From Streptomyces sp. CB02058 (GTDB lineage: Bacteria > Actinomycetota > Actinomycetes > Streptomycetales > Streptomycetaceae): DNA of 64,000 nt. Shown here in pieces: positions 43,568 through 52,477 of this stretch. Below the pieces are notes generated by a model. That model was not told where the DNA came from. It saw only the letters and a list, made by a program, of their open reading frames with translations, and ran no database searches. Position numbers and translations under genes: made by a program. How positions within the stretch are numbered: position 1 is the stretch's first letter; each line of letters starts with the position of its first letter. Where the stretch lies: assembly GCF_001905505.1 (NCBI RefSeq), contig NZ_LIPG01000001.1:1-64000 (forward strand). The letters run 5' to 3'.

Positions 43568-44463
43568 GCGGGGACCGCCGTTCCGGGAGGTGCGAAGGAC
43601 GCGCTCGGGGTGAGCAGCGCGGGGGCTTCGGGGGAGCGGAGGTGGGCGAGCAGGAGTTCCTCCAGCGAAGGCACCGTGACGTCCCAGGCGGCGGGGTCCA
43701 CGGGGCCCTCCTTCCGTACGAGTGCGGTGAGCTGACGCCCCGTTGTGCGCGACTCGACGACCGTGTGCGGCGCGAGGTCGCGGACCTGGCCTGTGACCAG
43801 AGCGTGCGCGGCGACGATGTCCTCGCTCTCACCGCCCAGCCGTATCCGGCCGCCGTCGACGAGAAGGAGGTAGTCGCAGGAGCCCTCCAGCTCGGTGAGG
43901 ATGTGCGAGGACATCACGATGGTGGTCCCGTGTTCGAGTGCCTCGGCCATGAGCACGCCCATCAGCTGGTGGCGGGCGAGCGGGTCGAGGTCGGCCATCG
44001 GCTCGTCCAGCAGCATCAGTTCGGGTCGCTTGCCCAGCGCGAGAGCGAGAGCGAGGCGGGTGCGCTGGCCGCCCGACAGGGAGCGCACCTTGGCGTCCTG
44101 GGGGAGTGGGCCGGCAATCCGGTCGGCGGTCGCCCGGTCCCAGGTGGCGGGGTTGAGCTCGGCCCCGGCCCACAGGGTGTCGGCCACGGTGAGCTGCGGG
44201 TACAGCGGCTTCTCCTGTGCCACGTAGGCGATGCGGGGGCGGGCTTCGGCGGGCGTGGTGCCGAGCACCCGCACCGAGCCCTCGGTGGGCCGGAGCAGGC
44301 CCGCGGCGAGGGCGAGCAGGGTGGACTTCCCCGCGCCGTTGGGCCCGACCATGGCGCAGATGCGTCCGGCGGGCAGCCGGAACGAGCAGTCGCGCAGCGC
44401 CCACCCGCGCCTTCGCCCGTACGTCATGCCGAGGCCGTTCGCCTCGATCGCGGCGCCTGTCAT
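43564..44463 (-). CDS. ABC transporter ATP-binding protein
   Basis: 299 residues, DRR/CcmA-type exporter ATPase. Walker [11 protein letters not shown]-loop [11 protein letters not shown], signature [18 protein letters not shown], Walker [14 protein letters not shown], and His switch [12 protein letters not shown]-terminal domain of about 80 residues follows. The ATG at 44463 shares one base with the GntR stop (TGATG), and AAGGGGGA stands upstream. It energises the permease encoded next. Similar YtrA-ABC units respond to cell-wall-active antibiotics. Confidence 0.9.
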   Translation of the reverse strand: MTGAAIEANGLGMTYGRRRGWALRDCSFRLPAGRICAMVGPNGAGKSTLLALAAGLLRPTEGSVRVLGTTPAEARPRIAYVAQEKPLYPQLTVADTLWAGAELNPATWDRATADRIAGPLPQDAKVRSLSGGQRTRLALALALGKRPELMLLDEPMADLDPLARHQLMGVLMAEALEHGTTIVMSSHILTELEGSCDYLLLVDGGRIRLGGESEDIVAAHALVTGQVRDLAPHTVVESRTTGRQLTALVRKEGPVDPAAWDVTVPSLEELLLAHLRSPEAPALLTPSASFAPPGTAVPA

Positions 44464-44870
44464 CAGTGCTGGTCCCCCTTGTATGTGCTGTCCAGTACGT
44501 CGGTGAAGAGCGCGCTCGCGTCGTCCTTGTCCAGTCCGGCGGCACGGGCCCTGCGGGTCCACTCGGCGAGCTCGGCGCGCAGCGGCTGGTCGGTGGTGAG
44601 CGCGGCGCTGCCGAGGGTGCGGCGGACGAAGGTGCCGAGGCCGCGGCGGGCCTCGACGAGCCCTTCGCGCTCCAGCTCGCGGTAGGCCTTGAGCACGGTG
44701 TTCGGGTTGATCGCCGTGGCCTCGACGACCTCGCGGGCCGTGGGCAGCCGGTCGCCCGGCTCCAGCACTCCGAGGCGGAGCGCCTGCTTGGTCTGCTGCA
44801 CGATCTGGAGGTAGGTGGCGACGCCGCTGCGCCGGTCGATGCGGAACTCGACCGCTGCGGACTCTGCCAT
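44463..44870 (-). CDS. YtrA-type GntR regulator
   Basis: 135 residues, too short for a FadR- or HutC-type ligand domain, which marks the YtrA subfamily. The winged helix is seen at residues about 8-75 (YLQIVQQTKQALRLGVLEPGDRLPTAREVVEATAINPNTVLKAYRELEREGLVEARRG), then a short helical dimer tail (ALTTDQPLRAELAEWTRRARAAGLDK). The open frame includes GTG starts at 44879, but the ATG at 44870 is preferred. A 32-bp palindrome ends seven bases before that ATG, so it surely binds its own operon. Confidence 0.88.
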   Translation of the reverse strand: MAESAAVEFRIDRRSGVATYLQIVQQTKQALRLGVLEPGDRLPTAREVVEATAINPNTVLKAYRELEREGLVEARRGLGTFVRRTLGSAALTTDQPLRAELAEWTRRARAAGLDKDDASALFTDVLDSTYKGDQH

Positions 44871-44876
44871 GTTCAC

Positions 44877-44908
44877 CACCCTTTCACTAATTGAGTAGTG
44901 AAAGGGTG
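44877..44908. promoter_or_regulatory. 32-bp palindromic operator of the GntR/ABC operon
   Basis: Perfect 13-bp arms CACCCTTTCACTA (44877-44889) and TAGTGAAAGGGTG (44896-44908) around ATTGAG, covering the 5' untranslated region of the YtrA-type regulator gene. Binding would block both transcription and ribosome access. Position and symmetry make it the likely autoregulatory operator. Confidence 0.85.
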
Positions 44909-44917
44909 ACGTAAGGA

Positions 44918-44945
44918 AGGGGCGGCGTCAAGTGACGCCGCCCCT
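44918..44945 (-). terminator. Terminator after mshD
   Basis: AGGGGCGGCGTCA (44918-44930) and TGACGCCGCCCCT (44933-44945), 13-bp perfect stem with a two-base centre, 18 bases after the mshD stop. TTCCTTAC follows on the minus strand. Confidence 0.75.
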
Positions 44946-44963
44946 GGCCGTGTTGAGGAGTCC

Positions 44964-45887
44964 TCAGGACTCCGTGCGGTACATCAGGTCGACCTCGTGC
45001 GTGGCGAAGCCCATCCGCTCGTACACCGACAGGGCCGCCGGGTTGTCGGCGTCCACGTAGAGCATCGCCGTGGGCAGGCCCTGGGCGGCCAGGTGGCGCA
45101 GACCGATCGCGGTGAGCGCCTTGCCGAGGCCGCCACCCTGGGCGTCGGGGAGGATGCCGACGACGTACACCTCGCCGAGCTCCTCCTCGGCGTGCGTCTT
45201 CGTCCAGTGGAAGCCGATGATGGCGCCGTCGCGCTCGGCCAGGAAGAAGCCCTTCGGGTCGAACCAGGGCTCGGCCTTGCGGTCGTCCAGGTCCCGCTGG
45301 GTGAGGGAGCCCTGCTCGGGGTGGTGGGCGAAGGCCGCGCTGTTCACGGCGAGCCAGGCCTCGTCGTCCTGGCCCGGCACGAAGGTGCGCACGGTGACGC
45401 CCGGCGGGAGGACCGGCTCGGCGATGTCGAGGTCGGTCAACGGGCGGCGGAGCTGGCGCAGTTCGCGGAAGAGCGAGAGTCCGAGGACCTGTGCGAGATG
45501 CCGGGCGGCCGACTTGCCGCCGTGCGCCCAGACCCGCAGCCGCTTCCCGGTCGCGGCGAGCAGGGCGGCACCGAGCGCCCGGCCGTGGCCCCTGCCGCGG
45601 TGGGAGGGGTGCACGACCAGCTCGGCCGCGGGGGCCTCCACGGGGTCGGTGTCCTCCAGCTGCGCGTATCCGGCCAGTACGCCGTCGACGGTGAGCAGGA
45701 AATGCCTGACGCCCGCACGGTGCCCGCCCCGCAGTTGCAGCCGCCCCTGCTCGGAGACGGCCTGCCGGCCGTCGGCGTCGGCGGCCTCGCCGAGAAGGGC
45801 GAGGACGGCGTCGGCCTGCTCGGGGGTGAGCGCGTCGAGGGTCTCGATCTCGCGCCCGGGGGAGGGGAGGGGTGCGTCAGTCGTCAT
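44964..45887 (-). CDS. mshD: Mycothiol synthase
   Basis: 307 residues, a double GNAT fold as in mycobacterial MshD. The first acetyl-CoA loop is LVVHPSHRGRGHGRALGAALL, the second VVGILPDAQGGGLGKALTAIGL, with DNPAALSVYERMGFATH near the end. MshD acetylates Cys-GlcN-Ins with acetyl-CoA in the last step of mycothiol synthesis, the actinobacterial glutathione substitute. Divergent from the 5'-nucleotidase gene across 224 bases. Same neighbourhood as S. coelicolor mshD. Confidence 0.93.
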   Translation of the reverse strand: MTTDAPLPSPGREIETLDALTPEQADAVLALLGEAADADGRQAVSEQGRLQLRGGHRAGVRHFLLTVDGVLAGYAQLEDTDPVEAPAAELVVHPSHRGRGHGRALGAALLAATGKRLRVWAHGGKSAARHLAQVLGLSLFRELRQLRRPLTDLDIAEPVLPPGVTVRTFVPGQDDEAWLAVNSAAFAHHPEQGSLTQRDLDDRKAEPWFDPKGFFLAERDGAIIGFHWTKTHAEEELGEVYVVGILPDAQGGGLGKALTAIGLRHLAAQGLPTAMLYVDADNPAALSVYERMGFATHEVDLMYRTES

Positions 45888-45972
45888 GGTGACGAGCGTA
45901 CGGCGCGGGGGCGCCCGGCCGGGGCCCGTCCGCTTCGGTCCGGGGCGCGGATGCCCCTATATGTGCGTCCTG

Positions 45973-45988
45973 AGGGGTGAACACCCCT
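45973..45988. promoter_or_regulatory. Palindrome between mshD and the nucleotidase gene
   Basis: Arms AGGGGTG and CACCCCT around AA, a perfect 16-bp inverted repeat. Its right half on the minus strand includes GTTCACCCC, which resembles one PHO-box unit, but no adjacent unit has the core. It may regulate either divergent gene. Confidence 0.5.
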
Positions 45989-46043
45989 TTCTGAGGGTGC
46001 GGCAACCAGTTCGTAACCCCGGACATCTGTCGCGCTACGCGCG

Positions 46044-46073
46044 TTGACTCTAGGCTGCGGCTGGCGTGTTATC
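46044..46073 (+). promoter_or_regulatory. Promoter of the 5'-nucleotidase gene
   Basis: TTGACT (46044-46049) and a GTTATC -10-like box (46068-46073) with 18 bases between. The gene start is 39 bases downstream. Confidence 0.5.
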
Positions 46074-46111
46074 ACCACCCATCACCTTCCGCTGAACTCA
46101 CAAGGGGACCG

Positions 46112-47917
46112 ATGTCAGCGACTCCACAGAAGAACCGTGCGTCCCGGCGGGTGCTCGCCGCCGCGGCGGGGCTGGCCACCGTGGGCGCGCTCGTCGCCGC
46201 GATGCCGGCCGGCGCCCATGACCGCGGCCACGGCCACGGCCACCCGTCCCGCACCGTCGACGTGCAACTGCTCTCCTTCAACGACCTGCACGGCAACCTG
46301 GAGCCGCCGGCCGGTTCCGCCGGTTCGGTCAGCGAGACGCAGCCCGACGGCACGGTGAAGTCGGTCCCTGCCGGTGGCGTCGAGTACCTCGCGACCTCGC
46401 TGCGCACCGCGCGCAAGGGCCACGCGTACTCCGTCACGGCGGCCGGTGGCGACATGGTGGGCGCGAGCCCGCTGCTGTCGGGGCTCTTCCACGACGAGCC
46501 CACCATCGAGGCGCTCAACGGGCTCGACCTCGACGTGACGGCCGTCGGCAACCACGAGTTCGACGAGGGGGCCACGGAGCTCGCCCGTCTCCAGAACGGT
46601 GGCTGCCACCCGGTCGAGGGCTGCTACGAGGAGGGCAAGAAGTTCAAGGGCGCTGACTTCCCGTACCTCGCGGCGAACGTGACGAGCGAGAAGACCGGCA
46701 AGCCGATCCTCAAGCCGTACACGGTCTGGAAGAAGAACGGCGTCAAGATCGGCTTCATCGGGGTGACCCTGGAGGGCACGCCGAACATCGTCACGGCCAA
46801 CGGCGTCAAGGGCCTGAAGTTCCACGACGAGATCGAGACGGTCAACAAGTACGCCAAGGAGCTGGACCGCCAGGGCGTCAAGTCCATCGTCGCGCTGATC
46901 CACGAGGGCGGCGCCCCGGCCTCCTCCTCGTACAACTACGACTGCGACAGCCCGGGCGCCGGCGACGGCATCTCCGGCCCGATCGTCGACATCGCCAAGG
47001 GCATCACGCCGAAGGTCGACGCCCTGGTCACCGGCCACACCCACCAGGCGTACGTGTGCACGGTGCCGGACCCGTCGGGTCAGCCGCGCATGGTCACCTC
47101 GGCGTCGTCGTTCGGGAAGATCTACACGGACACGACCCTCACCTACGACCGCCGCACCAAGGACATCGTGCGTACGTCGGTGGAGTCGGCGAACCACATC
47201 GTCAGCCGTGACCAGGCCAAGGCCACCGACATGACGGCCCTGATCGCCCGCTGGAACACACTCGCCGCCCCCATCGCGAGCCGTCCCCAGGGCTACATCT
47301 CCGCCGACATCAACGGCCGCGGCTCCACGGCCCCCGAGAAGCCGCTCGGCAACCTGATCGCCGACGCCCAGCTGGAGGGCCTGGCCCCCGCCGACAAGGG
47401 CGGCGCGGTCGTCGCGTTCATGAACCCGGGCGGTATCCGCTCCGACCTGGTGTACGCGGCGTCGGGCAGCGAGGGCGACGGCGTGGTGACGTACGGCGAG
47501 GCGTTCACCGTCCAGCCGTTCACCAACATGATGAACGTCGTCGACCTGACCGGCGCGCAGCTGGTGACCGCGCTCCAGCAGCAGGTCAGCGGCTCCAACG
47601 CGGCCTCGCCGAAGATCCTCCAGGTCTCGAAGGGCCTCACCTACACGCTGGACATGACGAAGGCGGGCGCCGACCGTGTGGTCGCCTCCTCGGTCCTGCT
47701 GAACGGTGAGCCGATCGACCCGGCGAAGACGTACCGCGTCGCGATGAACGAGTTCCTCGCGGGCGGCGGCGACGGCTTCGCCGCCCTCGGCCAGGGCACG
47801 AACAAGCTGGTCGGCCCGTCCGACCTGGATCTGTTCAACGCCTACCTGGCGGCCCACTCCACGGCCTCGGCCCCGCTGGCCCCGCCGGCCACGGACCGGA
47901 TCACGGTCGTGCAGTAG
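46112..47917 (+). CDS. Secreted 5'-nucleotidase / metallophosphatase
   Basis: 601 residues. Signal peptide (RRVLAAAAGLATVGALVAAMPAGA), then the calcineurin-like metallophosphatase domain: LLSFNDLHGNLE, GDMVGASPLL, VGNHEFDEG, ALIHEGG and VTGHTHQAYV carry the dinuclear metal ligands. The C-terminal 5_nucleotid_C domain follows (GGIRSDL, FTVQPFTNMMNVVDLTG, NEFLAGGGDGF). It dephosphorylates nucleotides or cyclic 2',3'-nucleotides outside the cell, feeding phosphate uptake. AAGGGG precedes the ATG. A hairpin terminator follows. Confidence 0.93.
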   Translation: MSATPQKNRASRRVLAAAAGLATVGALVAAMPAGAHDRGHGHGHPSRTVDVQLLSFNDLHGNLEPPAGSAGSVSETQPDGTVKSVPAGGVEYLATSLRTARKGHAYSVTAAGGDMVGASPLLSGLFHDEPTIEALNGLDLDVTAVGNHEFDEGATELARLQNGGCHPVEGCYEEGKKFKGADFPYLAANVTSEKTGKPILKPYTVWKKNGVKIGFIGVTLEGTPNIVTANGVKGLKFHDEIETVNKYAKELDRQGVKSIVALIHEGGAPASSSYNYDCDSPGAGDGISGPIVDIAKGITPKVDALVTGHTHQAYVCTVPDPSGQPRMVTSASSFGKIYTDTTLTYDRRTKDIVRTSVESANHIVSRDQAKATDMTALIARWNTLAAPIASRPQGYISADINGRGSTAPEKPLGNLIADAQLEGLAPADKGGAVVAFMNPGGIRSDLVYAASGSEGDGVVTYGEAFTVQPFTNMMNVVDLTGAQLVTALQQQVSGSNAASPKILQVSKGLTYTLDMTKAGADRVVASSVLLNGEPIDPAKTYRVAMNEFLAGGGDGFAALGQGTNKLVGPSDLDLFNAYLAAHSTASAPLAPPATDRITVVQ

Positions 47918-47936
47918 CGGAACGGGTGACGACGGG

Positions 47937-47968
47937 CGGGGCGGTGGGCCGGGAGGCTCACCGCCCCG
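47937..47968 (+). terminator. Terminator of the 5'-nucleotidase gene
   Basis: CGGGGCGGTG (47937-47946) and CACCGCCCCG (47959-47968), 10-bp perfect stem with a 12-base loop, then TTTCC, 19 bases after the stop. Confidence 0.78.
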
Positions 47969-48066
47969 TTTCCGTCGGCCGCGCGGGGCAGGCCCTGTTC
48001 CGCGTTTGATGAGTACCCGTCATAATTCCGGAGCCATTCCCCCACGGCCTCCGGAGGCATGTCCCC

Positions 48067-48960
48067 ATGAGCCCGCACACCACCACCCGCCGAAGCCTGC
48101 TCACCGGCTCGCTCGCCGTCACCGCCGGAATCCTCCTCGGAGGGACGCCCGCCGGTGCCGCCTCCCGCGCGGCCCGCGGCACCCAGGACTGGATGGGCGG
48201 CATCCCCGACGCCACCCCGCTGCGACGCCTCACGATCCCGGGGACGCACAACTCCGGTGCGCGCTACGGCGGTCCCTGGACGGCGTGCCAGAACACCACG
48301 GTGGCCCAGCAGCTCGACAGCGGCATCCGCTTCCTCGACGTACGCTGCCGGATCAGCGGCGACGCGTACGCCATCCACCACGGGGCGTCGTACCAGAACC
48401 TGAACTTCGACGACGTGCTGGGCGCCTGCCGGGACTTCCTGGCCGGGCACCCGTCCGAGACCGTGCTGATGCGGGTCAAGCAGGAGTACTCGGAGGAGAG
48501 CGACGCCGCGTTCCGGCGGATCTTCGACATCTACCTCGACAGCAAGGGCTGGCGCCCGCTCCTCCGCCTCGATTCCACGCTCCCGGACCTGGGCGCGGCC
48601 CGGGGGAAGGTCGTGCTGCTCGCCGACAACGGGGGCCTGCCGGGAGTGCGGTACGCCGACTCCGCGCTCTTCGACATCCAGGACGACTACATGGCGGAGC
48701 CGTTCGCCAAGTACCCGAAGATCGAGGCGCAGTTCCGCAAGGCCGCCCAGCAGCCCGGCAAGCTGTTCATGAACTACGTGAGCACGGCGGCGCTGCTGCC
48801 GCCCCGCTGGAACTCCGACCGGCTCAACCCGCAGGTGCACGCGTTCCTCGACGGGGCGGAGGCGTCGGGCTGGACCGGGCTGGGGATCGTCCCGCTCGAC
48901 TTCCCGGCGACCCGCTCCGGCCTGGTGGAGTCGCTGATCCGCCACAACCCGGCGGTCTGA
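48067..48960 (+). CDS. Secreted phosphatidylinositol-specific phospholipase C
   Basis: 297 residues. Twin-arginine-type signal (TTRRSLLTGSLAVTAGILLGG), then a bacterial PI-PLC barrel. The catalytic His pair is in LTIPGTHNSGARYG (about residue 60) and DAYAIHHGASY, with the Arg in GIRFLDVRCR and acidic residues in KQEYSEES. It cleaves phosphatidylinositol to diacylglycerol and inositol cyclic phosphate. It lacks the metal site of eukaryotic enzymes. GGAGG lies nine bases before the ATG. A short overlapping ATG at 48059 runs into a stop at once. Confidence 0.9.
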   Translation: MSPHTTTRRSLLTGSLAVTAGILLGGTPAGAASRAARGTQDWMGGIPDATPLRRLTIPGTHNSGARYGGPWTACQNTTVAQQLDSGIRFLDVRCRISGDAYAIHHGASYQNLNFDDVLGACRDFLAGHPSETVLMRVKQEYSEESDAAFRRIFDIYLDSKGWRPLLRLDSTLPDLGAARGKVVLLADNGGLPGVRYADSALFDIQDDYMAEPFAKYPKIEAQFRKAAQQPGKLFMNYVSTAALLPPRWNSDRLNPQVHAFLDGAEASGWTGLGIVPLDFPATRSGLVESLIRHNPAV

Positions 48961-49054
48961 GCCCCGCTCACTGCCCCGGTGGCGGCCGAGGTGGCACACT
49001 TGCGTTTCTTTCGAATTGTGCGATGCTGTGGAGACCCTCGAAGGAGACCGAGCC

Positions 49055-49501
49055 ATGAACGGCACCACGGAAGACCGCACCCTCCTGCCCGAGCACCGTG
49101 CGGAGATCGCCGAGCTCTGCGCCTTCCTCGACCGGACTCCCCAGGCTGCCGAGCCCGCGCTGCTGCGAGGTCCCGACGGAAGCACCCGCACCCTGCCCTC
49201 GGAGGTCTACGAAGCCCTCATGGTGGTGGTCAGGGCCTTGTCGGAGGGCAAGGCGGTAACCGTCGCTCCCGTGAACACCACGCTCACCACCCAGGAGGCC
49301 GCGGATCTGCTGGGGGTCAGCCGGCCGACCTTCGTCAAGATCCTCGACGAAGGGGGCGTCCCCTTCTCCCGGCCCGGCCGGCACCGCCGAGTGCTGCTGG
49401 AGGACGTGCTCGCCTACAAGGAGAAGCGGCGCGTGCAGCGTCGGCAGGGGCTGGACCGGCTGGTCGAACTGACCGAAGACGCCGGACTGTACGACGCCTG
49501 A
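49055..49501 (+). CDS. HTH (excisionase-type) antitoxin
   Basis: 148 residues. The C-terminal half holds a MerR/excisionase-type HTH (LTTQEAADLLGVSRPTFVKILDEGGVPFSRPGRHRRVLLEDVLAYKEKRR). The N-terminal half is helical with an SEVYEALMVVVRALSEG segment. It lies 31 bases upstream of a PIN-domain gene, the usual layout of HTH/PIN antitoxin-toxin pairs. It should neutralise the toxin and repress the operon. The ATG at 49055 has AAGGAG eight bases upstream. The longer frame from 49016 is not supported. Confidence 0.85.
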   Translation: MNGTTEDRTLLPEHRAEIAELCAFLDRTPQAAEPALLRGPDGSTRTLPSEVYEALMVVVRALSEGKAVTVAPVNTTLTTQEAADLLGVSRPTFVKILDEGGVPFSRPGRHRRVLLEDVLAYKEKRRVQRRQGLDRLVELTEDAGLYDA

Positions 49502-49532
49502 TCCCTGACTCGGCCGACTCGACTGGAGCGAT

Positions 49533-50075
49533 GTGCAACGCGTCGTCCTGGACACCTGCGTTCTCTTCCCGAACTACCTGAGGGACACGTTGCTTCGCCT
49601 TGCCCAGGCGGAGTTGTACGAACCGCTTTGGTCGTCCGACATCCTCGACGAGCTGCTGAGGAATGTCTCCGAGCGGATCGGGGAGGTGAAGGCCAAGACG
49701 CTGGTCGACGCGATGGCGGGCACGTTTCCGGACAGCCTCGTATCCGGGTACGGGGGGCTCGTTCCGGTGATGGTGAACGACCCGAAGGATCGCCATGTGC
49801 TTGCCGCGGCTGTCCGTGGTCAGGCGCATGCGGTGGTCACCTCGAACGTCAAGGACTTCCCTCCGGCGGCATCCGACCCGTACGACATCGAGGTTCTGCG
49901 CCCGGACGACTTTCTTCTGGACCTGCTGGACCTCGCTCCGGTCGACGTCGCTGCCGTCCTCCGTGGGCAGGTTGCCGGCTACCGTCGGGAACCGCGTGAC
50001 CTGCACGGGCTGTTGGACAGGCTGGATGCGGGTGGCGTCCCGCAGTTCGCCGCGGAGTTCCGTCGGCGCCTTTGA
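49533..50075 (+). CDS. PIN-domain toxin
   Basis: 180 residues. Acidic PIN residues are seen: Asp7 in VVLDTCVLFPN, the Asp/Glu in SSDILDELLRN, D in VNDPKDRHVLAAAV and the final Asp in VVTSNVKDF. PIN domains are Mg-dependent ribonucleases, and in toxin-antitoxin pairs they cut tRNA or mRNA. It is longer than VapC (about 135) because of a C-terminal helical extension, as in the COG1569-like group. GTG start with TGGAG upstream. It forms an operon with the HTH antitoxin. Confidence 0.87.
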   Translation: MQRVVLDTCVLFPNYLRDTLLRLAQAELYEPLWSSDILDELLRNVSERIGEVKAKTLVDAMAGTFPDSLVSGYGGLVPVMVNDPKDRHVLAAAVRGQAHAVVTSNVKDFPPAASDPYDIEVLRPDDFLLDLLDLAPVDVAAVLRGQVAGYRREPRDLHGLLDRLDAGGVPQFAAEFRRRL

Positions 50076-50082
50076 GCTGCGC

Positions 50083-51504
50083 TCACTGCCCCGGTGGCGG
50101 CTGCGGCGCTCCCGGGAGGCGGATCGAGGCGAGGGTGCCGCCGCCCTCGGCCGGGGTCAGGGCGATGTCTCCGCCCGCCTGCTGGACCGTGCGGGCCACG
50201 ATGGAGAGGCCGAGGCCGGAGCCGGGGAGCTGGCGGGCCGAGGGGGAGCGCCAGAAGCGGTCGAAGACGTGGGGGAGTTCCTCGGCGGGGATGCCGGGGC
50301 CGTGGTCCCGCACGGTCAGCTCGCCGCGGTGCAGGACGACGTCGATCGTCCCGCCCGCCGGGCTGAACTTCACCGCGTTGTCCAGGACGTTGACGATCGC
50401 ACGCTCCAGGGCTGCGGGTTCGGCGCGGACGTACCAGGGTGCCAGTTCGGCGGTGATGGTGAGCTCGGGGCCGCGCAGCCGGGCGCGCTGGAGGGCGTTA
50501 CGGGTGATGTCGTGCAGCCCCACGACCTGGAAGGGGCCGGGCTGGGCGGCGTCCGGGCGGGAGAGCTCCTGGAGGTCGCCGATGAGCGCGGCCAGCTCCG
50601 TCATCTGGGCCTTGACCGACGCCATCAGGGCCTTGCGGTCCTCGGGCGGGATGGCCCGGCCGGTGTCGTCGCTGCGGGCGAGCAGTTCGATGTTGGTGCG
50701 GAGCGAGGTCAGCGGGGTGCGCAGCTCGTGCCCCGCGTCGGCGATGAGCTGCGACTGGCGGTCGCGGGAGATGGCCAGGGAGCTGGTCATCGAGTTGAAG
50801 GAGCGGGAGAGCCGGGCGATCTCGTCCTCGCCCTCGGCGGGGATGCGGATGGTCAGGTCCTCGGTCTCGGCCACGTGGGCGACGGCGTGCGCGAGGTCGT
50901 CGACCGGGCGCAGTCCGGTGCGGGCGACCCAGAGGCCGGCGGCGCCGGCGCCGACGACGCCGATGCCGGCGACGAGGATCAGGACCCAGGCCAGGGTGGA
51001 GAGCGGGTCGGTGACCTCGCTCATGGGGCGCGCGAGGGAGACAGCGAGGTTCCCGGAGTCGCCCCCCGGGCCCCGGACCTCGAGCGGGGAGGTGTAGACC
51101 CGCATGTCCTTGCCGTCCTCGGCCGTCACCGAGTGCAGGGTGTACGTCCGCTCCCGTTTGGCCACGGCCACGTCGTCGCCGCTCACCGGGAGCTTCGACG
51201 ACGCGGCGTCGGGGGCGACACAGACCGTGCCCTGGGAGTCGATGAGCTGGACCGTGACGCCGGGCAGCGGCGGGGGCACTTGGGATGTGCTGCCCTTGCA
51301 GTAGGCGTACAGGTTCTGCAGGACGAGCTGGTCCACCTTCGAGCCGCGCAGCGATTCGTCCAGCTGGTGTTCCAGCTGCTGCCGCGTCACGAACCAGCAG
51401 GCCGCCGCCACCGCGGCCACCGCCACCGCGACCGCCATGGCGACCAGCAGGGCGAGCCGGGAGCGGAGCGGGAGGGAACGGAGCCGGCGGCGCAGGCCGG
51501 TCAC
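50083..51504 (-). CDS. Membrane sensor histidine kinase
   Basis: 473 residues. First membrane helix [24 protein letters not shown] (about 15-40), an extracellular sensor of about 120 residues with Cys (AYCKGS and TVCVAPD), second helix [23 protein letters not shown] (about 170-195), HAMP, HisKA with [16 protein letters not shown], and HATPase ([26 protein letters not shown]). It phosphorylates the response regulator encoded upstream, whose stop it overlaps by four bases. With the adjacent HtrA-like protease it resembles MprAB- or CseBC-like envelope-stress systems. Confidence 0.93.
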   Translation of the reverse strand: MTGLRRRLRSLPLRSRLALLVAMAVAVAVAAVAAACWFVTRQQLEHQLDESLRGSKVDQLVLQNLYAYCKGSTSQVPPPLPGVTVQLIDSQGTVCVAPDAASSKLPVSGDDVAVAKRERTYTLHSVTAEDGKDMRVYTSPLEVRGPGGDSGNLAVSLARPMSEVTDPLSTLAWVLILVAGIGVVGAGAAGLWVARTGLRPVDDLAHAVAHVAETEDLTIRIPAEGEDEIARLSRSFNSMTSSLAISRDRQSQLIADAGHELRTPLTSLRTNIELLARSDDTGRAIPPEDRKALMASVKAQMTELAALIGDLQELSRPDAAQPGPFQVVGLHDITRNALQRARLRGPELTITAELAPWYVRAEPAALERAIVNVLDNAVKFSPAGGTIDVVLHRGELTVRDHGPGIPAEELPHVFDRFWRSPSARQLPGSGLGLSIVARTVQQAGGDIALTPAEGGGTLASIRLPGAPQPPPGQ

Positions 51505-52232
51505 CCGTCACCGCCGCCGGAGCGCAGGGCGTAGCCGACGCCCCGCACCGTGTGGACCAGGCGCGGTTCGCCGCCGGCTTCGGTCTTGCGGCGCAGGTAC
51601 ATCACGTACACGTCCAGTGAGTTGGAGCTGGGTTCGAAGTCGAAGCCCCAGACCGCCTTGAGGATCTGCTCCCGGGTCAGCACCTGCCGGGGGTGGGCCA
51701 GGAACATCTCCAGGAGGGTGAACTCGGTGCGGGTGAGCTCGACCCGGCGGGTGCCCCGGGTGACCTCGCGGGTGTTCAGGTCCATGCGGAGGTCGGCGAA
51801 GGACAGCACGTCGTCGTCGGGCACCTCGGCCCCGGCCGCGGTCGCGTACGAGCTGCGGCGCAGCAGGGCCCGGATGCGGGCGAAGAGCTCGTCCAGCTCG
51901 AAGGGCTTGACGAGGTAGTCGTCCGCGCCCGCGTCGAGGCCGGTGACCCGGTCGCCGACGGTGTCGCGTGCGGTGAGCATCAGGATGGGTGTCGTCGACC
52001 CGGTGGCCCTGATGCGCCGGGCGGCGGTGAGGCCGTCCATGCGGGGCATCTGGATGTCCAGGACGATCAGGTCGGGGGCGTACGCCTCGGCCTTGGCCAG
52101 GGCGTCGTAGCCGTCCACGGCCACCTCTGTTCCGTACCCCTCGAAGGCGAGGCTGCGCTGCAGTGCCTCGCGGACGGCGGGCTCGTCGTCGACGATCAGT
52201 ACGCGCTGCGGATCGTCTTCGGCGGGGCTCAT
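51501..52232 (-). CDS. OmpR-family response regulator
   Basis: 243 residues. Receiver domain with phospho-acceptor Asp in [13 protein letters not shown], the acidic pair in [14 protein letters not shown], Thr in MLTARD and Lys in [12 protein letters not shown] winged-helix Trans_reg_C domain follows ([31 protein letters not shown], then VYVMYLRRK and VRGVGYAL). The ATG at 52232 is used, while an upstream frame start at 52319 adds a Glu-rich leader. It overlaps the kinase gene by four bases. Confidence 0.94.
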   Translation of the reverse strand: MSPAEDDPQRVLIVDDEPAVREALQRSLAFEGYGTEVAVDGYDALAKAEAYAPDLIVLDIQMPRMDGLTAARRIRATGSTTPILMLTARDTVGDRVTGLDAGADDYLVKPFELDELFARIRALLRRSSYATAAGAEVPDDDVLSFADLRMDLNTREVTRGTRRVELTRTEFTLLEMFLAHPRQVLTREQILKAVWGFDFEPSSNSLDVYVMYLRRKTEAGGEPRLVHTVRGVGYALRSGGGDG

Positions 52233-52281
52233 CGCTTCTTCGTCCTCTTCCTCTTGTCGCCGGTGCGGCGGTGCGGTGTTC

Positions 52282-52464
52282 TCAGCCTCGCACGGCCGCC
52301 GCACGGCGTCGCGCGGCACGGCGTCCGCGGCTCGTGCCGCCGCGGATCTCGGGCGGCCGGGTGGCCGCCGAGGCGGGTGCCCGGGCGGCCAGTTCGGCGG
52401 CCAGGGCGAGTGGCAGGGCCAGGCCGGAGGGGCCGGCGGCCGTGTGATCCGTCGCGGGATTCAT
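52282..52464 (-). CDS. Small ORF between protease and response regulator genes
   Basis: 60 residues, Ala/Arg-rich with a hydrophobic centre ([20 protein letters not shown]). It has no known domain. It is called because GAGGAGG stands six bases before the ATG and the frame fills the gap between the protease and response regulator genes. The Arg-rich end ([11 protein letters not shown]) and simple composition leave room for doubt. If made, it could be a small membrane-associated peptide of the same operon. Confidence 0.45.
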   Translation of the reverse strand: MNPATDHTAAGPSGLALPLALAAELAARAPASAATRPPEIRGGTSRGRRAARRRAAAVRG

Positions 52465-52477
52465 GAGGACCTCCTCG

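Noticed and set aside
49055..49501. Excisionase of a mobile element
   Set aside because: No integrase nearby and directly coupled to a PIN toxin gene, which fits an antitoxin.
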